Both the position numbers and the translations under genes were made by a program. A stretch of 64,000 bases of DNA, taken from the NCBI GenBank assembly GCA_910589595.1, contig CAJUTM010000011.1, forward strand, positions 21,404 to 85,403. The letters are read 5' to 3'. Below, one piece after another: positions 24,886 through 33,729 of the stretch. Below the pieces are notes generated by a model. The model was not told the DNA's origin, searched no databases, and saw only the letters and a program-made list of their open reading frames with translations. The DNA comes from an uncultured Eubacterium sp. (GTDB lineage Bacteria > Bacillota > Clostridia > Lachnospirales > Lachnospiraceae). Numbering within the stretch: the first letter of the stretch is position 1; the number at the start of each line of letters is the position of its first letter.

Positions 24886-26118
24886 TCAATCTCTTTGGAA
24901 AATATCTCTTGTGTACACTTTTTCTTTTACATCATCCAGACAGTAGTCATACCGGTTGGCAATAATAACCTGACTTTGTTCTTTAAAACATTTCAGGTCT
25001 TTCACAATCCGGCTCCCAAAAAAAGTTTCGCCCCCCTGAAAAGTCGGCTCATAAATAATAATCTTCGCCCCTTTCGCCTTGAGACGTTTCATTACGCCCT
25101 GAATGGAACTCTGACGGAAATTATCGGAGTTGCTTTTCATCGTCAGACGATATACACCAATCACAACTTCCTTTTCCTTACTCACACTCCATTCTTCATT
25201 TGCCTCATAAGCGCCGGCAAGCTCTAAAATGCGGTCGGCAATAAAATCCTTTCTCGTGCGGTTGCTCTCTACAATTGCTCCAATGAGGTTTTCCGGAACA
25301 TCTGCATAATTGGCCAAGAGCTGTTTCGTATCTTTGGGCAGGCAATAGCCGCCATATCCGAAAGACGGATTATTATAATGCGTCCCTATCCTCGGGTCTA
25401 AACAGACGCCTTTGATAATAGCCTGCGTATCCAGTCCTTTCATTTCCGCATAAGTATCCAGTTCATTAAAATAGGAAACCCGCAACGCCAGATAGGTGTT
25501 CGCAAAAAGTTTCACCGCCTCTGCTTCCGTAAACTCCATAAACAGCGTATCTATATCATCCTTTGCCGCTCCCTCTCTTAATAATGCGGCGAAAGTTTCT
25601 GCTGCCTCTCTCGTTTCCCCGTCACAGCCAACAATAATACGGCTGGGATACAGATTATCATATAACGCTTTTGTCTCACGTAAAAATTCCGGACTAAAAA
25701 GGATATTCCTGCTGCCTGTCTTTTCTCTGATTGCTTTCGTATATCCGACCGGAATTGTCGATTTAATAATTATGGCGGCATTGGGATTATATTTCAGCGC
25801 CAAATTAAGTACCTGTTCTACCGCAGATGTATCGAAAAAATTCCTTTTCGAATCGTAATTTGTCGGTGCGGCAATGATAATAAAATCAGCGTCAGTATAA
25901 GCCTCTCCGGCATCTAATGTCGCCGTTAAATCCAACTCTTTTTCCGCCATGTATTTCTCAATATATTCGTCCTGAATAGGAGATTTTCTATCATTAATCT
26001 GCTGCACTTTTTCGGGTACGATATCAAGCGCATACACTTTGTTATACTGTGCCAGCAGTGTGGCAATTGATAATCCGACATAGCCGGTACCTGCTACGGC
26101 AATTTTATACTTTTTCAT
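24886..26118 (-). CDS. ugd: UDP-glucose 6-dehydrogenase-like nucleotide sugar dehydrogenase
   Basis: A 410-residue enzyme of the UDP-glucose/GDP-mannose dehydrogenase family, which oxidises UDP-glucose twice to UDP-glucuronate with NAD. Visible: Rossmann motif VAGTGYVGLS at the N-terminus, STIPVGYT, ILFSPEFLRE, the linker Lys/Asn region in AEAVKLFANTYLALRVSYFNEL and the catalytic Cys in GYGGYCLPKD. The ATG at 26118 follows GGAG at 8 bases; the frame extends six codons upstream. It supplies glucuronate, and through the epimerase encoded upstream galacturonate, to the operon's transferases. The UDP-glucose specificity is inferred. Confidence 0.9.
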   Translation of the reverse strand: MKKYKIAVAGTGYVGLSIATLLAQYNKVYALDIVPEKVQQINDRKSPIQDEYIEKYMAEKELDLTATLDAGEAYTDADFIIIAAPTNYDSKRNFFDTSAVEQVLNLALKYNPNAAIIIKSTIPVGYTKAIREKTGSRNILFSPEFLRETKALYDNLYPSRIIVGCDGETREAAETFAALLREGAAKDDIDTLFMEFTEAEAVKLFANTYLALRVSYFNELDTYAEMKGLDTQAIIKGVCLDPRIGTHYNNPSFGYGGYCLPKDTKQLLANYADVPENLIGAIVESNRTRKDFIADRILELAGAYEANEEWSVSKEKEVVIGVYRLTMKSNSDNFRQSSIQGVMKRLKAKGAKIIIYEPTFQGGETFFGSRIVKDLKCFKEQSQVIIANRYDYCLDDVKEKVYTRDIFQRD

Positions 26119-26171
26119 ACTCGCATCTCCCTTCAAAACGTTTCATTTTACAACTTTGTTATTGCGTAAGC

Positions 26172-27218
26172 TTACATATAAAATTCTTTATACCACTCGG
26201 CAAATTTACGAAGTCCCTCCCGCAGACTGGTATCCGGCTTATATCCAAAATCTCTTTTCAGGGCGGAAGTATCGGCATATGTGACGGGAACATCTCCTGC
26301 CTGCATAGGAACGAGTTCCTTATGCGCAGTAAAATCAAAATCTTCGGGAAGCACCCCCGCCCTCACAAGCTCTTCCTGAAGAATCTGCACAAAATCAAGA
26401 AGATTTTCCGGCCTGCTGTTTCCAATATTGTATACGGCATATGGCGGAACGGGAAGACCGTCGGCTCCATTTTCTTTTTCCGGCGCACCTTTCATAACAC
26501 ATATCACACCCTCAACAATATCGTCAATATAAGTAAAATCCCGCTTACATTTTCCGTAGTTAAATATCTGAATCGTTTCTCCCCTGAGCAATTTGTCCGT
26601 AAAACCAAAATAGGCCATATCCGGACGCCCTGCCGGCCCATATACGGTAAAAAAACGCAATCCGGTGGCAGGAATATTATACAATTTCGAATAGGCGTGC
26701 GCCATCAGTTCATTACTCTTTTTCGTAGCTGCATACAATGACACCGGACAATCGACCTTGTCCTCCGTCGAATAAGGTATCTTTTGATTCGCACCATAGA
26801 CAGAAGAGCTGGAAGCATATACCAGATGTTCCACCGGATAATTCCGGCATCCCTCTAAAATATTATAAAATCCAATTAAATTACTCTCTATATAAGTATC
26901 CGGATTTGAAATGGAATAACGAACACCGGCCTGCGCCCCAAGATGAACAACTACAGAGGGACTATATTCTTCAAATATCGAAAAAACTAATTTCTTATCA
27001 GAGAAATCTCCTTTTATAAATATGAAATTATCCTTATCGGAAATTTCTGAAATTCTTGCCTCCTTTAAACGGACATCATAGTAGTCATTCATATTATCTA
27101 AGCCAATAACTTTTAGCTTGTCCATATCGTTTAAAAGCTTTTTGGCTAAATTAGCACCGATAAAACCGGCTGCTCCGGTAATTAAAATTGTTTTATTCGC
27201 CAAATCAATGTTCTGCAA
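26172..27218 (-). CDS. UDP-glucuronate 4-epimerase-like NAD-dependent epimerase
   Basis: A 348-residue extended SDR. It has TGAAGFIGANLAKKL near the N-terminus, the Ser/Tyr/Lys catalytic set in SSSVYG and SLYAATKKSNE, and TGLRFFTVYGPAGRPDMAYF, the block typical of UDP-glucuronate (GalE-like) 4-epimerases. It would convert UDP-glucuronate to UDP-galacturonate for the repeat unit. The TTG start is supported by GGAG 7 bases upstream. It stands between the tyrosine kinase gene and the dehydrogenase that makes its substrate. Confidence 0.9.
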   Translation of the reverse strand: MQNIDLANKTILITGAAGFIGANLAKKLLNDMDKLKVIGLDNMNDYYDVRLKEARISEISDKDNFIFIKGDFSDKKLVFSIFEEYSPSVVVHLGAQAGVRYSISNPDTYIESNLIGFYNILEGCRNYPVEHLVYASSSSVYGANQKIPYSTEDKVDCPVSLYAATKKSNELMAHAYSKLYNIPATGLRFFTVYGPAGRPDMAYFGFTDKLLRGETIQIFNYGKCKRDFTYIDDIVEGVICVMKGAPEKENGADGLPVPPYAVYNIGNSRPENLLDFVQILQEELVRAGVLPEDFDFTAHKELVPMQAGDVPVTYADTSALKRDFGYKPDTSLREGLRKFAEWYKEFYM

Positions 27219-27232
27219 CGTAATTCTCCATT

Positions 27233-27958
27233 CTATTCCTCTCCATTTTCCGAGCCATAAGTGCCGTAATACTTACCATAGTATTTCCCATAATACTTAC
27301 CGTAGTATTTCCCGTAATAGCCTTTCTTCTCCATCGGCACCTTATTGAGAACCGCTCCGAGAATCTTACAGTTACTCTGCTCGAGCTGAGCTTTCACTCC
27401 CTGTGCAAAGCGGTAGCTGATAGCGTTATCTTCAACGACAAGAATCACACCGTCTGTCTGCTGGGCAACGATGGCGGCATCAATAACCGAGCCAAGCGGC
27501 GGGCAGTCAATGAGCACATAGTCATACTCTTTACGAAACTTTTCTATTGTTTTCTGAAACTTCTCGGTACCGAGCAGCTCAGCAGGATTTGGCGCATACG
27601 GCCCCGACAGTATCAAATGCATGTTTTCCACATTCGTCTCGTGAAGCGCTTCGTCAAGCTCTGCCTGTCCGGCTAAAAAGTTCGTCAGTCCTGCTTCCAC
27701 GGCGCCGATTTTGTATCGGCCGACAAGAACGGATTTTCGCAAATCCGCGTCAATCAATAACACTTTTTTATCATTCTCGGCAAACGAACGGGCCAGATTA
27801 AAAGTAACGTTACTTTTTCCCTCATTCGGGGTACAGCTCGTAAAGGCAATTACCTTAATATCGTCTCCGCTAAATTGTATGTTGGTACGAAGTGTTTTAA
27901 ATGCCTCATTCGCACGATAAGACAACTCGTCCAGTTTTGCAAATTCCATCTTCTTCAT
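27233..27958 (-). CDS. CpsD/CapB-family tyrosine-protein kinase
   Basis: A 241-residue BY-kinase. Nucleotide-binding motifs are visible: Walker A SCTPNEGKSNV (near residue 45), Walker A' VLLIDADLRK and Walker B YVLIDCPPLG. The C-terminus carries a tyrosine cluster made of five YYGK-type tetrapeptide units followed by YYGTYG; this is the autophosphorylation tail. With its membrane activator (the Wzz-domain protein) and the PHP phosphatase it sets chain length and export. Its 3' coding DNA is a tandem repeat of alternating 12-base units near 27250-27315, prone to length change. A GTG one codon upstream could also start it. Confidence 0.93.
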   Translation of the reverse strand: MKKMEFAKLDELSYRANEAFKTLRTNIQFSGDDIKVIAFTSCTPNEGKSNVTFNLARSFAENDKKVLLIDADLRKSVLVGRYKIGAVEAGLTNFLAGQAELDEALHETNVENMHLILSGPYAPNPAELLGTEKFQKTIEKFRKEYDYVLIDCPPLGSVIDAAIVAQQTDGVILVVEDNAISYRFAQGVKAQLEQSNCKILGAVLNKVPMEKKGYYGKYYGKYYGKYYGKYYGTYGSENGEE

Positions 27959-28728
27959 CACTTCTTACCTCCCTTGTGGTTTGCTTTTCTCTTTCTCTTC
28001 TTCGCCGCCTGTTTCGCCATCTCCTCACGCTGCTCTTCTTTCAGTGCGTTTTCCTCGATTGGCAGAATACCAAGTGTGTTCAGGCCGAGATAGCGCTCGA
28101 CATCTTCCGAAGATTTAATCGTATCATCGAGCATATGACGGATAATAACAACGGCACATGCCAGAATAATTCCCAAAATACCGGCAATCATTGCGTTTCT
28201 TGTCGTCGTCGGACTCGTCTTTCGCTCTGCCACATGTCCCTCTTCAATAATGCCCGGCTCATTAATGTCCATTAAATGGGCAATACGTTTCCGTGAAACC
28301 TGCGCATACTGGTCTACAATCTGCTTTGCCAGCGTCGGGTCCGGATTAGTAACCGAAATTGACAAAATACGGGTGTCCGTAGGATTCTCCACAGTTGTCA
28401 CGGCAAGCAGCTCTTCATAAGTCATGTCAAGCTCCAGATTGTCAATTACCTGCTCAACTACCGGACGGCTCTTTGTGACAACGATATAGTCCTGTGTCAA
28501 CTGCGTTCCGATTGCCAAATCAGACAGAGAGGCAATACTTGTCGTATTGCTCAGGATACAGAGTTGTGTCGTCGATGTGTAAATCGGCGTCACAACAAAC
28601 TTACAAAATACACCGGCAGCGCCGGCAAACAGGACGCCAGTCAAAACAATCAGCCAGAGACGGGACATCAGCACTCCAAATATCTCCAGCAAATCAATTT
28701 CCATTTCGTCTTGGGATTTCGCATTCAT
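27958..28728 (-). CDS. Wzz-domain chain-length/kinase-activator protein (CpsC/YveK-like)
   Basis: A 256-residue polysaccharide co-polymerase. Two membrane helices frame an extracytoplasmic Wzz domain: LWLIVLTGVLFAGAAGVFC near residue 25 and AMIAGILGIILACAVVI near residue 185, with a proline-rich run just before the second (KTSPTTTRNA). The basic C-terminal tail (AAKKRKRKANHKGGKK) faces the cytosol. It activates the kinase encoded next, and overlaps its start by one base. The ribosome site GGAGG lies 12 bases from the ATG, somewhat far. Confidence 0.92.
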   Translation of the reverse strand: MNAKSQDEMEIDLLEIFGVLMSRLWLIVLTGVLFAGAAGVFCKFVVTPIYTSTTQLCILSNTTSIASLSDLAIGTQLTQDYIVVTKSRPVVEQVIDNLELDMTYEELLAVTTVENPTDTRILSISVTNPDPTLAKQIVDQYAQVSRKRIAHLMDINEPGIIEEGHVAERKTSPTTTRNAMIAGILGIILACAVVIIRHMLDDTIKSSEDVERYLGLNTLGILPIEENALKEEQREEMAKQAAKKRKRKANHKGGKK

Positions 28729-28778
28729 TTTTTACTGTTTCCTCCATTCAATTCTCTTGTTCATTATCTTATTTTATG

Positions 28779-29507
28779 CTACAAATATTTTTTTTCAAAA
28801 ATATAAGTTCCATTTTTCATGGTCAATTCGTCTGCCATCTGTTTCCCACACAATTTTACGATGGTTTCATATGGCTCCCGCATTTTCGGCGGGCGTTCGC
28901 TATCGTTGTGACAATCGCTTCCGAGAAAATGCACAAATCCGTTCTGCACCATTTTCCGGCAGAGTTTTACTCTCTTGTCAAAACGCTTGCCCAAGAGGCT
29001 GCGGCTGTTCATCTGCATGACGGCACCCATTTTCATCAATTCACAGAGGCGGTCATACTCCCTCATCAGACACTCGTAGCGCTCCACGTGGGCGATAACC
29101 GGTATCAGGCCCTCGCGTATCAGGGAAGCGATGGCGTCTTCGATTTCGCGGTACGGACTCCTCGGAAAGAACTCGACAAGCAGATACTGGCTGTCCGCCA
29201 TTGTCAGAATATCACCTTTTTTATAAGCGTCGATAATCCCCGGAGAATAGAGCACTTCGCAGCCGGTATACAACGTAATCTCCGGCGCTGCTTTCTTCGC
29301 ATGTTCATTCGCCTCGGCGACCAGCTCGCGAATTTTATCCGCCTGCTGATAATTCTGCTCCATATCAAAATGGGGAGTTGCTATCACATGGGTGACGCCC
29401 TGCTCACGCTGCATTTGCAGCATGCGCTCCGTCTGTTCCCAGTTCTTCGAACCGTCGTCAATGGCCGGCAAAATATGGCTGTGAATATCAATAAATCCCT
29501 GCTCCAT
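28779..29507 (-). CDS. CpsB/CapC-family tyrosine-protein phosphatase (PHP domain)
   Basis: A 242-residue metal-dependent PHP phosphatase. Metal ligands are seen in FIDIHSHILPAIDDGS, VIATPHFD, VIAHVERYE and FLGSDCHND. It dephosphorylates the tyrosine tail of the kinase and so closes the control cycle of polysaccharide assembly. The ATG has GGAG 7 bases upstream and shares a base with the stop of the sugar-transferase gene. Gene order transferase, phosphatase, Wzz, kinase is the standard early operon order in Firmicutes. Confidence 0.93.
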   Translation of the reverse strand: MEQGFIDIHSHILPAIDDGSKNWEQTERMLQMQREQGVTHVIATPHFDMEQNYQQADKIRELVAEANEHAKKAAPEITLYTGCEVLYSPGIIDAYKKGDILTMADSQYLLVEFFPRSPYREIEDAIASLIREGLIPVIAHVERYECLMREYDRLCELMKMGAVMQMNSRSLLGKRFDKRVKLCRKMVQNGFVHFLGSDCHNDSERPPKMREPYETIVKLCGKQMADELTMKNGTYIFEKKYL

Positions 29508-30922
29508 TATCCCGCTCCTTTCTTACCAAGCACGGCGGCTACCGTGTAACAAATTATTTTTATGTCCAGAGAAAGACTCCACTCCATAATGTATTGGGAA
29601 TCCAAGCGGATAATCTCCTCGAAATCTTCTACGTCGTTGCGGCCGCTCACCTGCCACAGACCGGTAAGTCCCGGTTTCGCAGCCAGCCGCTTTCTGTGAT
29701 GGATTTCGTATTGTTCATACTCGTCAAGCGTCGGCGGTCTTGTGCCGACAAGGCTCATATCGCCTTTCAGTATATTCCAGAACTGCGGCAGCTCGTCAAT
29801 GCTGCAGCGGCGCATAAATCTTCCAAACGGAAAGATTCGGGGGTCGTTTTCAAATTTGGAAATCGGGCCCTTCATGCGGTTCGTATCCATCAAATCCTTT
29901 TTTCTCTCCTCGGCGTCCATATACATCGAGCGGAATTTATAAATATAAAACTGCCGCCCGTTCTTACCGACCCTCTTTTGTTTAAATATGACGGGGCCGG
30001 GACTTTGTATCTTAATAATCGGAGCCACAAACAGAAAAGCAATCCCAAAAAAGATAAGCCCCACAATAGAGCCGGCAATATCCATAAACCGCTTCAAAAA
30101 CAACTGCTTCGTCGTCGCACTGTTGATACACATCGTCAGTACCATATAATCGCCGAGTTTTGTCACATGCTGATGTACCTCGTATAACATCATTTCTTTT
30201 ATGTTGCGGTGTATCACCACCCCCATATTGAGGCAGTCTTCGATAAAATAATTCGGAACATCCTGCTCTAATGTCGTGTAAATAAACACTTCATCGACAA
30301 CATGGTTAGAGACGAACTGCAGCGCCTCTCCGGCGCCAAAGATGAGCGGCTCTTTTATCTTCTGCAAGGCGTCATCCGTCTTCTCCGGTAAGACAACGGC
30401 TATCACCCGAAAATCACATATTTCCTGATCTGCAAAATGCTCCAGTACTTCCTGCGCCATCTCAACATTGGAGACCATCAGCAAAATCTGCCGCTGGTCA
30501 ATATCGCGACGCATTCTGTGAATAAGAACGGATTTCCATATAATATGCTCAATATAAATAAGGTATAATCCTATCATCCAGCACATCAATATAACATAAC
30601 GGGAGTAATTGCTGCTCGTGCGCACGACAAACAGATAGGCTACTAACAGCAAGGATACGGACGACACTACTTTTGCACACTGCCGCAGCTCCAGCAGATA
30701 TCCCCGCCGGAGAATATTTTTGTACCCCTCTGTCATAAAAGAGACAAAAACGAGAAGCACTCCCATAATAATCGCTAACTGCCGGCAGTCTTCCGTGGCA
30801 TAGGGATTTTGAAAGCCATACCGCAGGCAGTAACTTATGACAAAAGCAATCTGCATCATAACACTATCTAAAATCAGAAAATCTATATGCTTTAAAATAC
30901 TATGTTCGCTCTTTCTGTACAT
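29507..30922 (-). CDS. Initiating polyprenyl glycosylphosphotransferase (WbaP/WcaJ type)
   Basis: A 471-residue membrane enzyme that starts repeat-unit synthesis by moving a sugar-1-phosphate onto undecaprenyl phosphate. Four N-terminal membrane helices, a CoA-binding-like middle (residues about 125-260), one further helix (IAGSIVGLIFFGIAFLFV), and the conserved catalytic domain: SPGPVIFKQKRVGKNG, YKFRSMY with Asp/Glu after it, RRCSIDELPQFWNIL, GDMSLVGTRPP and KPGLTGLWQVSGR. The ATG at 30922 follows GGAGG at 5 bases; a TTG four codons earlier overlaps that site. Sugar probably glucose, galactose or an amino sugar; not determinable. Confidence 0.93.
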   Translation of the reverse strand: MYRKSEHSILKHIDFLILDSVMMQIAFVISYCLRYGFQNPYATEDCRQLAIIMGVLLVFVSFMTEGYKNILRRGYLLELRQCAKVVSSVSLLLVAYLFVVRTSSNYSRYVILMCWMIGLYLIYIEHIIWKSVLIHRMRRDIDQRQILLMVSNVEMAQEVLEHFADQEICDFRVIAVVLPEKTDDALQKIKEPLIFGAGEALQFVSNHVVDEVFIYTTLEQDVPNYFIEDCLNMGVVIHRNIKEMMLYEVHQHVTKLGDYMVLTMCINSATTKQLFLKRFMDIAGSIVGLIFFGIAFLFVAPIIKIQSPGPVIFKQKRVGKNGRQFYIYKFRSMYMDAEERKKDLMDTNRMKGPISKFENDPRIFPFGRFMRRCSIDELPQFWNILKGDMSLVGTRPPTLDEYEQYEIHHRKRLAAKPGLTGLWQVSGRNDVEDFEEIIRLDSQYIMEWSLSLDIKIICYTVAAVLGKKGAG

Positions 30923-30985
30923 ATCTTCCTCCAAACGGGTATGTCATTTGCACATAATAGGAAATGTTCCCATTTGCATCCCCTA

Positions 30986-32386
30986 TTATTTGAGTCCCTG
31001 TTTTTCAATATGATTTTTCTTCGTAACATAGGCGGCTCCCCATGTGAAAACGCTGATGCATAAGAGCAAAATACCAAAATACAAAATATTTTCACTGCGC
31101 CAGTCCATATAGTGCTGAAAGAGTGCCTGATAGGCCTGCGGTTCTGCCTGAACTTTTTTCCCCCATAGCAGATTGGTAAGATTTGCCACGATAAAACTCG
31201 TTCCTGCCACACCAATCCCATAAGAAAGACCTCGGAATTTACGGTGTACATACTTGCTGCCTTTCCATATAAGTATAATGGAAACAACCAGCAGCACAAG
31301 TGAACCGATAACGACCATCACACTGATATTCTGTTCTTTCTGGCGCAATTGGTACAAAAATGAGGCATACGGCGTATCCAGTACTTTTCGGTACCGCTCC
31401 ATAATAACTTCGGACAGCTTATCTACATTTTGCGGCGGTTCCCTCACCAATACAAGCTGCAGCGCTTCTTCTATTTCTTTCTGTCTCTTTTCCAGTTTCG
31501 GCAGTTCCCTGCCGTTCAGACGGGCGGTAAAAATACTCTTGGCGTCGCGGTAAATACCGCTATCTTCCAACGCCAGAAGTTCCACGCCGGAAGCCATTTC
31601 CACACCGGAAAAGATTTTCTGTATATCCTCCTGAACAAACTTTGAGCACTCCTCGAAATAACCGCTTTCCACCGCTGCTGTCTGCCACGTTTCCGGACTG
31701 TACGCCCATGAATCATAGACATATACGCTTCCGGCAACAAGAATCGACAAACTCATCAGGCTCGCCCCGAGCATAACTAAAAACGCTTTCTTCCGGTGTT
31801 TAAACACTTTCAGATAAATCGTCAGCACCAAAATGCAGACAACACAGGCAATCAGTATTGTGACTGCCATTTGTCTTTCATTGGCATTCAACTGGCCCGC
31901 TATCTGTTCATTTGACGTATATTTCTGTACGGACTCAATCTCGGAAGTCCGCAATGTTTCTAATTCATTAATCCGCAGTGGCGTCTGCTGAATGGGATAT
32001 GTCTCGCCATCCTTGCCTGTGACAACTTCCTCTTTCTGTTGTTTATCCTGTCCGTTTTCCTGCTGACTGCCCTCCTGCTGTCCGTCTTTGTTTTCCTCTC
32101 CGAGTCCAAGCTCACTGAGGCTGCGTACTTTTCCCTCTTTTCTCGCCTTTTCGGCAGTTTCTTGCGGGAGTTTTATCAGATATCCCTCTCTCACGCCACG
32201 TTCAACATTTCCATAAATCATCCGAATGCCTTCGTCTGCTTTCTCTGCCGTTATATCCACACTTTCCTTGTCAAACTCATTTCTCAAGGTTTCCAGATAT
32301 GCCGGACGCACGGTATAGAGTTCGCCATTGTACTCAAACGTCCCCTCTGCCACATCCAAAACCCGCTGTTCATTGGCGTTAATCAA
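30986..32386 (-). CDS. Uncharacterised membrane protein at head of polysaccharide operon
   Basis: About 466 residues, no family recognised. The N-terminal 95 residues form a small soluble domain; then comes a Gln/Glu/Lys-rich disordered stretch (about 100-130), a membrane helix pair (VTILIACVVCILVLTIYL and AFLVMLGASLMSLSILVAG), a 130-residue extracytoplasmic domain, and three further helices ending in a basic tail. I favour the TTG at 32386, preceded by GGGGGT at 7 bases, over the GTG three codons upstream that abuts it. The position 25 bases after a secreted Ig-like protein and before the initiating transferase suggests a role in assembly or anchoring of the polymer; this is inference. Confidence 0.65.
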   Translation of the reverse strand: MINANEQRVLDVAEGTFEYNGELYTVRPAYLETLRNEFDKESVDITAEKADEGIRMIYGNVERGVREGYLIKLPQETAEKARKEGKVRSLSELGLGEENKDGQQEGSQQENGQDKQQKEEVVTGKDGETYPIQQTPLRINELETLRTSEIESVQKYTSNEQIAGQLNANERQMAVTILIACVVCILVLTIYLKVFKHRKKAFLVMLGASLMSLSILVAGSVYVYDSWAYSPETWQTAAVESGYFEECSKFVQEDIQKIFSGVEMASGVELLALEDSGIYRDAKSIFTARLNGRELPKLEKRQKEIEEALQLVLVREPPQNVDKLSEVIMERYRKVLDTPYASFLYQLRQKEQNISVMVVIGSLVLLVVSIILIWKGSKYVHRKFRGLSYGIGVAGTSFIVANLTNLLWGKKVQAEPQAYQALFQHYMDWRSENILYFGILLLCISVFTWGAAYVTKKNHIEKQGLK

Positions 32387-32410
32387 GTACCACACCCCCT
32401 TTCGTATATA

Positions 32411-33586
32411 TCAATATACTACAATCTTCGATGTAGTATCCCCTTCCGTAATAATCATCCCATACGGTGTTCCATATTTCTTGTCCTGCTGCCATGCCAT
32501 GAGGTGATACTGCTGGCCGCTTTTAAGATTCTTAATCAGCCATGCACTGGATAAATCAACCCTTGACACAAGCAATATATCACGCCACAAGCCAAGTTTC
32601 TCGTCGTAAAATTTATTTTCCGGTTTATTTCCCGGATTTACGGAGACAGCATTTCCTTTTCCGGTCACTTCTGTCTCCAAACGTTTCAGGGCATTAATCA
32701 CCCCGCTGTTACTCGTCATATCCATACCATCTACGGTAACATGCATCGTTCCCTGATAAGCACGGTTCACAAAATAAAGCGTACTTGTTGCTTCCGCTTC
32801 CTTTACAACAAAGCTGGCAGCGAGCAATGTAGAAGAATCCGGCGTCGGTATTTCCTTAATCGCCTGCTCCAGAGTCTTCGGTTTCTCGTCCGGTTTGTCG
32901 TCCGGCTTATCGGTTGACCCGCCGTTGCCAATAACAGTCGAATTGCCATCCGGCACATTCGGCGTCGGCGCAGACGGTGTATCTGCTGCTACATATATTT
33001 GAACTTTTTTACTCAGTTTCTTTCCTTTTTTCGTTGTTCCCTTTGTCTTAATCGTAATCGTGGCGAATCCACTCTGTACTGCCCGAACTACTCCGTTGGA
33101 ATCAACGGTGGCAATACTGCTGTTTGAACTTTTATATTCCACTTTGCGGTTCTTCGCCGTCTTCGGATAAACGAGCGCGCGAACCGATTTTTTGCCGCCC
33201 TCCTGCAACATCACATTAGTCGCAGATGAAAGGCGCAGCTCTTTCACATAGTCAACTACCTTAACTTTTATTTTTATCTTTTTTCTGTTCGATTTCTTCT
33301 GCAGGGTTACTTTTGTCGTCCCCGCTTTTTTTCCTTTCACTTTTCCTTTCGCGGAAATAGTGGCAATTTTCTTATTCGCTACCTGATAGCGGTACTTTCT
33401 CCCTGTTTTTTTCTTCTTCCCCTTTTGTGTAATCGTCAAAGAAGCGCTTTTCCCCCGATAAACGGTAAAGGTCTGCAACCCCTTTGCCTCTGTTTTCTCT
33501 AAACCTTTTACTCCAAATAACGAAATACTCTGCGCAAAAATCAAGCTGCAGGCCATTACAACAGCTAATTTACGTTTTTCTTTCAT
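32411..33586 (-). CDS. Secreted protein with bacterial Ig-like (Big2) domains
   Basis: A 391-residue exported protein. A signal peptide (MKEKRKLAVVMACSLIFAQS) is followed by two lysine-rich Ig-like domains: residues about 45-110 with IATISAKGKVKGKKAGTTKV, and about 115-200 with SSIATVDSNGVVRAVQSG, the classical Big2 ending. A Pro/Asp-rich linker (about 205-235) leads to a C-terminal domain of about 150 residues without a known family. No sortase motif is seen. The ATG at 33586 follows GAGGG at 5 bases; the longer frame has no ribosome site. It is probably on the cell surface, and co-transcribed with the membrane protein after it. Confidence 0.8.
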   Translation of the reverse strand: MKEKRKLAVVMACSLIFAQSISLFGVKGLEKTEAKGLQTFTVYRGKSASLTITQKGKKKKTGRKYRYQVANKKIATISAKGKVKGKKAGTTKVTLQKKSNRKKIKIKVKVVDYVKELRLSSATNVMLQEGGKKSVRALVYPKTAKNRKVEYKSSNSSIATVDSNGVVRAVQSGFATITIKTKGTTKKGKKLSKKVQIYVAADTPSAPTPNVPDGNSTVIGNGGSTDKPDDKPDEKPKTLEQAIKEIPTPDSSTLLAASFVVKEAEATSTLYFVNRAYQGTMHVTVDGMDMTSNSGVINALKRLETEVTGKGNAVSVNPGNKPENKFYDEKLGLWRDILLVSRVDLSSAWLIKNLKSGQQYHLMAWQQDKKYGTPYGMIITEGDTTSKIVVY

Positions 33587-33606
33587 CAAATCCCTCTTTT
33601 CACAAG

Positions 33607-33640
33607 AGACCCCTTGAACCCATACGGATCCAAGGGATCT
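33607..33640 (-). promoter_or_regulatory. Hairpin in leader of the Ig-like protein gene
   Basis: AGACCCCTTG (33607-33616) pairs with CAAGGGATCT (33631-33640) at nine of ten positions, around a 14-base loop. It lies between the stop of the 834-residue surface protein gene and the start of the next gene, about 20 bases before its start codon. There is no U-tract, so it is more likely an mRNA stabiliser or processing site than a terminator. Confidence 0.35.
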
Positions 33641-33729
33641 TCTCATCATAAAATATAAATTGTATGAACTAATCCTCCTCACGAGAATATAGCATTTACA
33701 CGAAATACTTTCATACTATAGAACAAAAA

